Source of the DNA: an uncultured Amylibacter sp.
GTDB lineage: Bacteria > Pseudomonadota > Alphaproteobacteria > Rhodobacterales > Rhodobacteraceae
DNA length: 8,683 bases
NCBI GenBank assembly: GCA_937944065.1
Contig: CALDZS010000150.1
Coordinates: 1-8,683 of the forward strand
Reading direction: 5' to 3'
Of the stretch, positions 5,492-8,683 are shown piece by piece. The notes beneath the pieces are model-generated. The model searched no databases. It was not told the DNA's origin and saw only the letters and a program-made list of their open reading frames with translations. The stretch's first letter is position 1, and the number at the start of each line of letters is the position of its first letter. Position numbers and translations under genes: made by a program.

Positions 5492-6223
5492 TTATGCTGA
5501 CGTTTTTGGTGCGGCTTTTTTCCGCGGTTTAAGTATCGGTACTTCGTCACCCAGAATGCGCTTTACCGTGTCGGCATATTCAAGCGCGCGTCCGGCTGAT
5601 GCATTATGTGTGTGATCTCCACTGTTCATATCAGCCAAGCTGGTCAAACCAGACAAAGGCTCTGCTGCAAACCGTCCATTTTGCGGGCCAGGTGTGGGAA
5701 CCTCGCCGCGCCCAAAGGCTTGCAGAATTTCGCGAAACGAGGTCTCGGTCAGATCCTCGTAAAAATCTTTGCCGATCTGTACCATCGGCGCGTTTGAACA
5801 CGCCCCCAGACACTCGACCTCTTCCCAGCTGAAATTTCCGTCTTCGGAAATTGCATGCGGGGCTGATGCGATCATGTCTTTGCAGACACCGATCAAATCC
5901 TCTGCGCCACAGATCATGCAAGATGTCGTACCGCACACCTGAACATGAGCGATCTTGCCCACAGGTTGCAGTTGGAACATGAAATAGAATGTGGCAACTT
6001 CCAGCACTCGGATAAACGCCATGTCCAACATCTCGCCGACATATTCAATCGCAGGTTTCGACAACCAGCCTTCTTGTTCTTGCGCGCGCCACAACAGTGG
6101 GATCACCGCAGAGGCCTGACGCCCCTTTGGGTATTTCTTCATCTGCCCTTTTGCCCATTTCAGGTTGGCGGATGTGAACTTAAAGCTGTCAGGCTGTTCG
6201 GAATGTAAACGACGTAGTGACAT
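5492..6223 (-). CDS. nuoE: NADH-quinone oxidoreductase subunit E (2Fe-2S N1a)
   Basis: This is the complex I subunit with the off-pathway 2Fe-2S cluster N1a, partner of NuoF in the NADH-dehydrogenase unit (24-kDa mitochondrial homologue). It is 243 residues. The thioredoxin-like domain carries C97 and C102 (VCGTTSCMICG) and C138 and C142 (ECLGACSNAP), the four expected ligands. The N-terminal helical part includes KYPKGRQASAVIPLLWRAQEQ (31-51). The core ends near residue 175, and about 65 further residues follow, finishing in a basic ILKPRKKAAPKTSA. That is longer than E. coli NuoE (166) but near what I recall for Paracoccus. The tail composition resembles the basic linker of the next gene. 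The ATG overlaps the nuoD stop by one base (TAATG), and GGAGAG lies 11 nt upstream inside nuoD. Confidence 0.97.
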   Translation of the reverse strand: MSLRRLHSEQPDSFKFTSANLKWAKGQMKKYPKGRQASAVIPLLWRAQEQEGWLSKPAIEYVGEMLDMAFIRVLEVATFYFMFQLQPVGKIAHVQVCGTTSCMICGAEDLIGVCKDMIASAPHAISEDGNFSWEEVECLGACSNAPMVQIGKDFYEDLTETSFREILQAFGRGEVPTPGPQNGRFAAEPLSGLTSLADMNSGDHTHNASAGRALEYADTVKRILGDEVPILKPRKKAAPKTSA

Positions 6224-7461
6224 TAGCGGTCAATCTCTCCAAAAACGACATCCATCGTACCGATGATGGCCGCGACATCAGCCAGCTGATGCCCTTTGCT
6301 TATGTGATCCATAGCTTGCAGATGCAAAAACCCAGGTGCACGAATTTTGGTTTTGTATGGTTTGTTCGATCCGTCGGACACCAGATAAACACCAAACTCG
6401 CCTTTGGGCGCTTCGACACAGGTGTAAATTTCGCCAGCAGGAACGTGGAACCCTTCGGTGTACAATTTGAAATGGTGGATCAAAGCCTCCATCGAGGTTT
6501 TCATGTCACCACGTGACGGCGGTGTCAGCTTGCCACGGGCAAGAATATCGCCAGTGGATTCGTCCAGCTTTCCGATACACTGTTGAATGATCTTCAGGCT
6601 TTCGCGCATTTCTTGCATGCGGCACAAATAACGGTCATAGCAATCGCCGTTTTTGCCGATCGGAATTTGAAAATCAAACTCTTCATAGCATTCATAGGGC
6701 TGCGAACGACGCAGATCCCAAGCCATGCCAGACCCGCGCACCATCACACCAGAGAAGCCCCAATCGAGCGCCTCTTGTTCTGTGATTATTGCAATATCCA
6801 CATTGCGCTGTTTGAAAATACGGTTTTCAGTCAACAACCCATCAATGTCATCTAGGACGGCTGGAAATTCCAGCGACCACTGCATGATGTCGTCGATCAA
6901 GTCTTGTGGCATATCTTGGTGCACACCACCTGGTCGGAAATAAGCTGCGTGTAAACGTGCGCCAGATGCGCGCTCGTAGAACACCATCAGTTTTTCACGT
7001 TCTTCGAATCCCCACAATGGCGGGGTCAGTGCGCCCACATCCATCGCTTGGGTGGTCACGTTCAAAATGTGATTTAGAATACGGCCGATTTCACAGAACA
7101 ACACACGGATCAAGGACGCGCGGCGCGGCACCTCTACACCCGTTAGTTTTTCAATGGCCAAGCACCAAGCATGTTCTTGGTTCATCGGGGCCACATAATC
7201 GAGACGATCAAAATACGGCAGGTTTTGCAGGTATGTCCTGCTTTCCATCAGCTTTTCAGTACCACGATGCAAAAGGCCGATATGCGGATCGCAGCGTTCT
7301 ACAATCTCGCCATCCAATTCCAACACCAGACGCAGAACGCCGTGCGCCGCAGGGTGCTGCGGGCCAAAGTTGATATTGAAATTGCGAATACGCTGTTCGC
7401 CTGTTTGGGCGTCAGTGGTTCCATCGTCATACGTATTCACGCGAATATCACCGTCCATCAT
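6223..7461 (-). CDS. nuoD: NADH-quinone oxidoreductase subunit D (quinone-site subunit)
   Basis: This is the 49-kDa-type subunit that forms the quinone pocket with NuoB; it is related to the large subunit of NiFe hydrogenases. It is complete at 412 residues, the alphaproteobacterial size, and separate from nuoC (they are fused in E. coli). Residues 32-41 (FGPQHPAAHG) and 80-90 (NLPYFDRLDYV) contain H40 and Y89. By motif these match the His and Tyr that contact the quinone headgroup in Thermus Nqo4 (H38, Y87). HIGLLHRGTEKL is at 60-71 and the C-terminus is the usual DVVFGEIDR. Two ATGs are adjacent (7461 and 7458). GGAG lies 5 or 8 nt upstream, so either may be used. The first overlaps the nuoC stop as ATGA (4 nt), indicating coupled translation. 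Confidence 0.98.
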   Translation of the reverse strand: MMDGDIRVNTYDDGTTDAQTGEQRIRNFNINFGPQHPAAHGVLRLVLELDGEIVERCDPHIGLLHRGTEKLMESRTYLQNLPYFDRLDYVAPMNQEHAWCLAIEKLTGVEVPRRASLIRVLFCEIGRILNHILNVTTQAMDVGALTPPLWGFEEREKLMVFYERASGARLHAAYFRPGGVHQDMPQDLIDDIMQWSLEFPAVLDDIDGLLTENRIFKQRNVDIAIITEQEALDWGFSGVMVRGSGMAWDLRRSQPYECYEEFDFQIPIGKNGDCYDRYLCRMQEMRESLKIIQQCIGKLDESTGDILARGKLTPPSRGDMKTSMEALIHHFKLYTEGFHVPAGEIYTCVEAPKGEFGVYLVSDGSNKPYKTKIRAPGFLHLQAMDHISKGHQLADVAAIIGTMDVVFGEIDR

Positions 7462-8066
7462 TTCGTCTCCGCTTTGTCATCACCGGGCAGGATGTATTCA
7501 GCACCTTCCCACGGGGACATGAAATCAAACTGGCGATACTCTTGCACCAAGCTTACTGGCTCATACACGACGCGTTTTTCAACTTCGTCATAACGCAATT
7601 CATTATACCCAGTGGTTGGGAAATCTTTGCGCAATGGGTATCCACGGAATCCATAGTCGGTCAGGATGCGGCGTAGATCGGGGTGACCCGAGAACATCAA
7701 TCCATACATGTCGAACACTTCACGCTCGAACCAATTGGCTGATGGATGGATTTCTGTGATCGATGGAATGATCTGACCATCGGCCACTGGCGCCTTGATA
7801 CGCACCCGCAGGTTCGTATACATGGACATCAGGTGATAGACGATTTCAAACCGTGTCGCACGCTCTGGATAATCAACAGCCGTGATATCCACCAACGTCG
7901 AAAATTTCATCGCTGTGTGGGTTTTCAAGAACCCAATCAGCTCTGGCATATGATCAGCTGTGGTGTGCAAGACCAATTCGCCCATCGCGGTCACTTCATG
8001 CGCAATACCAGCATCTGGCACTTTCGCGGCGATCAGTTCGCCCAGATCATTTAGTTCTGCTGACAT
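7458..8066 (-). CDS. nuoC: NADH-quinone oxidoreductase subunit C
   Basis: This is the 30-kDa-type subunit of the peripheral arm, with no cofactor, packing against NuoD and NuoB. It is 202 residues from the ATG at 8064-8066. A TTG one codon earlier (8067-8069) keeps the frame, but the ATG has AAGG at the better distance of 7 nt. The family signature is at residues 114-150: EREVFDMYGLMFSGHP followed by LRRILTDYGFRGYPLRKDFP. The C-terminal part (VYEP...YRQFDFMSPWEG) is typical of alphaproteobacterial and mitochondrial forms. The gene begins 4 nt after nuoB and ends with TGA inside the nuoD start. Confidence 0.97.
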   Translation of the reverse strand: MSAELNDLGELIAAKVPDAGIAHEVTAMGELVLHTTADHMPELIGFLKTHTAMKFSTLVDITAVDYPERATRFEIVYHLMSMYTNLRVRIKAPVADGQIIPSITEIHPSANWFEREVFDMYGLMFSGHPDLRRILTDYGFRGYPLRKDFPTTGYNELRYDEVEKRVVYEPVSLVQEYRQFDFMSPWEGAEYILPGDDKAETK

Positions 8067-8070
8067 CAAA

Positions 8071-8604
8071 CTACCTTACGATTGTTCCGGTGCGGCGGAT
8101 TTTGCGTTGCAACTGTAAGATACCGTATAACAGCGCTTCGGCTGTTGGCGGGCATCCTGGTACATACACATCCACAGGCACGATACGATCACAGCCGCGC
8201 ACGACACTATAGCTATAGTGATAATAGCCACCGCCGTTTGCACATGACCCCATAGAGATCACGTAACGCGGTTCTGGCATTTGGTCGTAAACTTTGCGCA
8301 AGGCTGGTGCCATTTTATTGGTCAGCGTTCCCGCCACGATCATCAGATCAGACTGGCGCGGGGACGCGCGCGGCGCAGTGCCAAACCGTTCCATATCATA
8401 ACGCGGCATCGCCGTGTGCATCATCTCAACCGCGCAACAGGCCAGACCAAAGGTCATCCAGTGCAATGACCCTGTGCGGGCCCAGTTGATAATATCATCG
8501 GTGGAGGTCAGTAAGAAACCCTTGTCCTGCAATTCAGCATTTAACATGCCAGTTGCGTGTTCAGGGTCTGCACCTGCGGCATTTGGTGAAGTAATTACTC
8601 CCAT
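8071..8604 (-). CDS. nuoB: NADH-quinone oxidoreductase subunit B (4Fe-4S N2)
   Basis: This is the PSST-type subunit carrying the terminal cluster N2, which reduces quinone. It is 177 residues from the ATG at 8602-8604. The frame also opens at a GTG at 8625, but that start sits within nuoA and lacks a Shine-Dalgarno, while AAGGAG lies 7 nt before the ATG. The resulting N-terminus, MGVITSPNAAG, fits roseobacter homologues as I recall them. N2 ligands are the tandem C56-C57 (FGLACCAVEMMHT), C121 (SMGSCANGGGYYHYSYS) and C151 (VPGCPPTAEALLYG). The arginine-rich PRYDMERFGTAPRASPRQSD (67-86) lines the quinone entry region in the family. The start of nuoB overlaps the end of nuoA by 10 nt, and nuoC follows after 4 nt. 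Confidence 0.98.
   Translation of the reverse strand: MGVITSPNAAGADPEHATGMLNAELQDKGFLLTSTDDIINWARTGSLHWMTFGLACCAVEMMHTAMPRYDMERFGTAPRASPRQSDLMIVAGTLTNKMAPALRKVYDQMPEPRYVISMGSCANGGGYYHYSYSVVRGCDRIVPVDVYVPGCPPTAEALLYGILQLQRKIRRTGTIVR
8074..8077 (-). promoter_or_regulatory. nuoC Shine-Dalgarno at the nuoB stop
   Basis: The minus strand reads AAGG directly before the TAG of nuoB, 7 nt from the ATG at 8066. It favours this ATG over the TTG at 8069. Confidence 0.55.
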
Positions 8605-8683
8605 TCCAAAGCTCCTTTTTTCCACTCATATGCGAAACCGATTGTCAGCACACCCAAGAAGACCATCATCGACCAGAAGCCTA
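8595..8683 (-). CDS. nuoA: NADH-quinone oxidoreductase subunit A, C-terminal 28 residues only
   Basis: The window edge cuts this gene. The visible frame reads GFWSMMVFLGVLTIGFAYEW and then KKGALEWE before the TAA at 8595-8597. This is the end of the third transmembrane helix and the characteristic YEWKKGALEWE tail of alphaproteobacterial NuoA. NuoA is a small (about 120 residues) membrane-arm subunit with three helices. The last codons contain the nuoB Shine-Dalgarno and start codon, so the two genes overlap by 10 nt. Confidence 0.93.
   Translation of the reverse strand, partial: GFWSMMVFLGVLTIGFAYEWKKGALEWE
8612..8617 (-). promoter_or_regulatory. nuoB Shine-Dalgarno inside nuoA
   Basis: The minus strand reads AAGGAG 7 nt before the ATG at 8604, embedded in the Lys-Gly-Ala codons near the end of nuoA. 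It decides the nuoB start against the upstream in-frame GTG at 8625. Confidence 0.8.

Noticed and set aside
6906..7593. Plus-strand frames of 140-155 codons opposite nuoD and nuoC
   Set aside because: They are shadows of highly conserved genes on the other strand, with no recognisable family or start signal.

Overview
The window is a stretch of an alphaproteobacterial NADH:quinone oxidoreductase (respiratory complex I, nuo) operon. Every convincing gene lies on the minus strand, so transcription runs from high to low coordinates. In transcription order it holds the 3' end of nuoA (cut by the window edge), nuoB, nuoC, nuoD and nuoE, a membrane-anchored Lys/Ala/Thr repeat protein with a helix-hairpin-helix-like C-terminus, a 70-residue two-helix membrane protein (DUF5337-like), nuoF, a DUF3291-type protein, two related exported proteins (DUF5333-like), and nuoG, whose 3' part runs off the low-coordinate end. 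The separate nuoC and nuoD genes, the NuoB/NuoD/NuoF sequences, and the interspersed accessory reading frames all point to Rhodobacterales (Roseobacter/Rhodobacter/Paracoccus relatives). The moderate GC content would suit a marine roseobacter of the lower-GC kind. The genus cannot be fixed from this sequence alone.

Layout: 8595-8683 nuoA end; 8071-8604 nuoB; 7458-8066 nuoC; 6223-7461 nuoD; 5492-6223 nuoE; 4363-5457 repeat/HhH protein; 4085-4297 small membrane protein; 2756-4051 nuoF; 2256-2753 DUF3291 protein; 1700-2176 and 1284-1688 exported paralogues; 1-1233 nuoG (first 411 codons). Junctions are tight. nuoA overlaps nuoB by 10 nt, nuoC overlaps nuoD by 4 nt, nuoD overlaps nuoE by 1 nt, and nuoF is 2 nt from the DUF3291 gene. 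The larger gaps (33-79 nt) surround accessory genes, and three of them carry inverted repeats able to form RNA hairpins. No intergenic stretch exceeds 100 nt. No promoter or intrinsic terminator is convincing, so the operon promoter is expected upstream of nuoA, outside the window.

How the genes work together: NuoE, NuoF and NuoG form the NADH-oxidising arm (FMN plus clusters N1a, N3, N1b, N4 and N5). NuoB, NuoC and NuoD form the quinone-reducing connecting part, with N2 in NuoB and the quinone pocket between NuoB and NuoD. NuoA belongs to the membrane arm. All iron-sulfur ligands expected in the portions shown are present. The five accessory genes sit between nuoE, nuoF and nuoG, that is, around the genes of the NADH-dehydrogenase module. 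They are the least understood content here and the place to look for new assembly or accessory factors. No mobile element, CRISPR array, tRNA or rRNA was seen.
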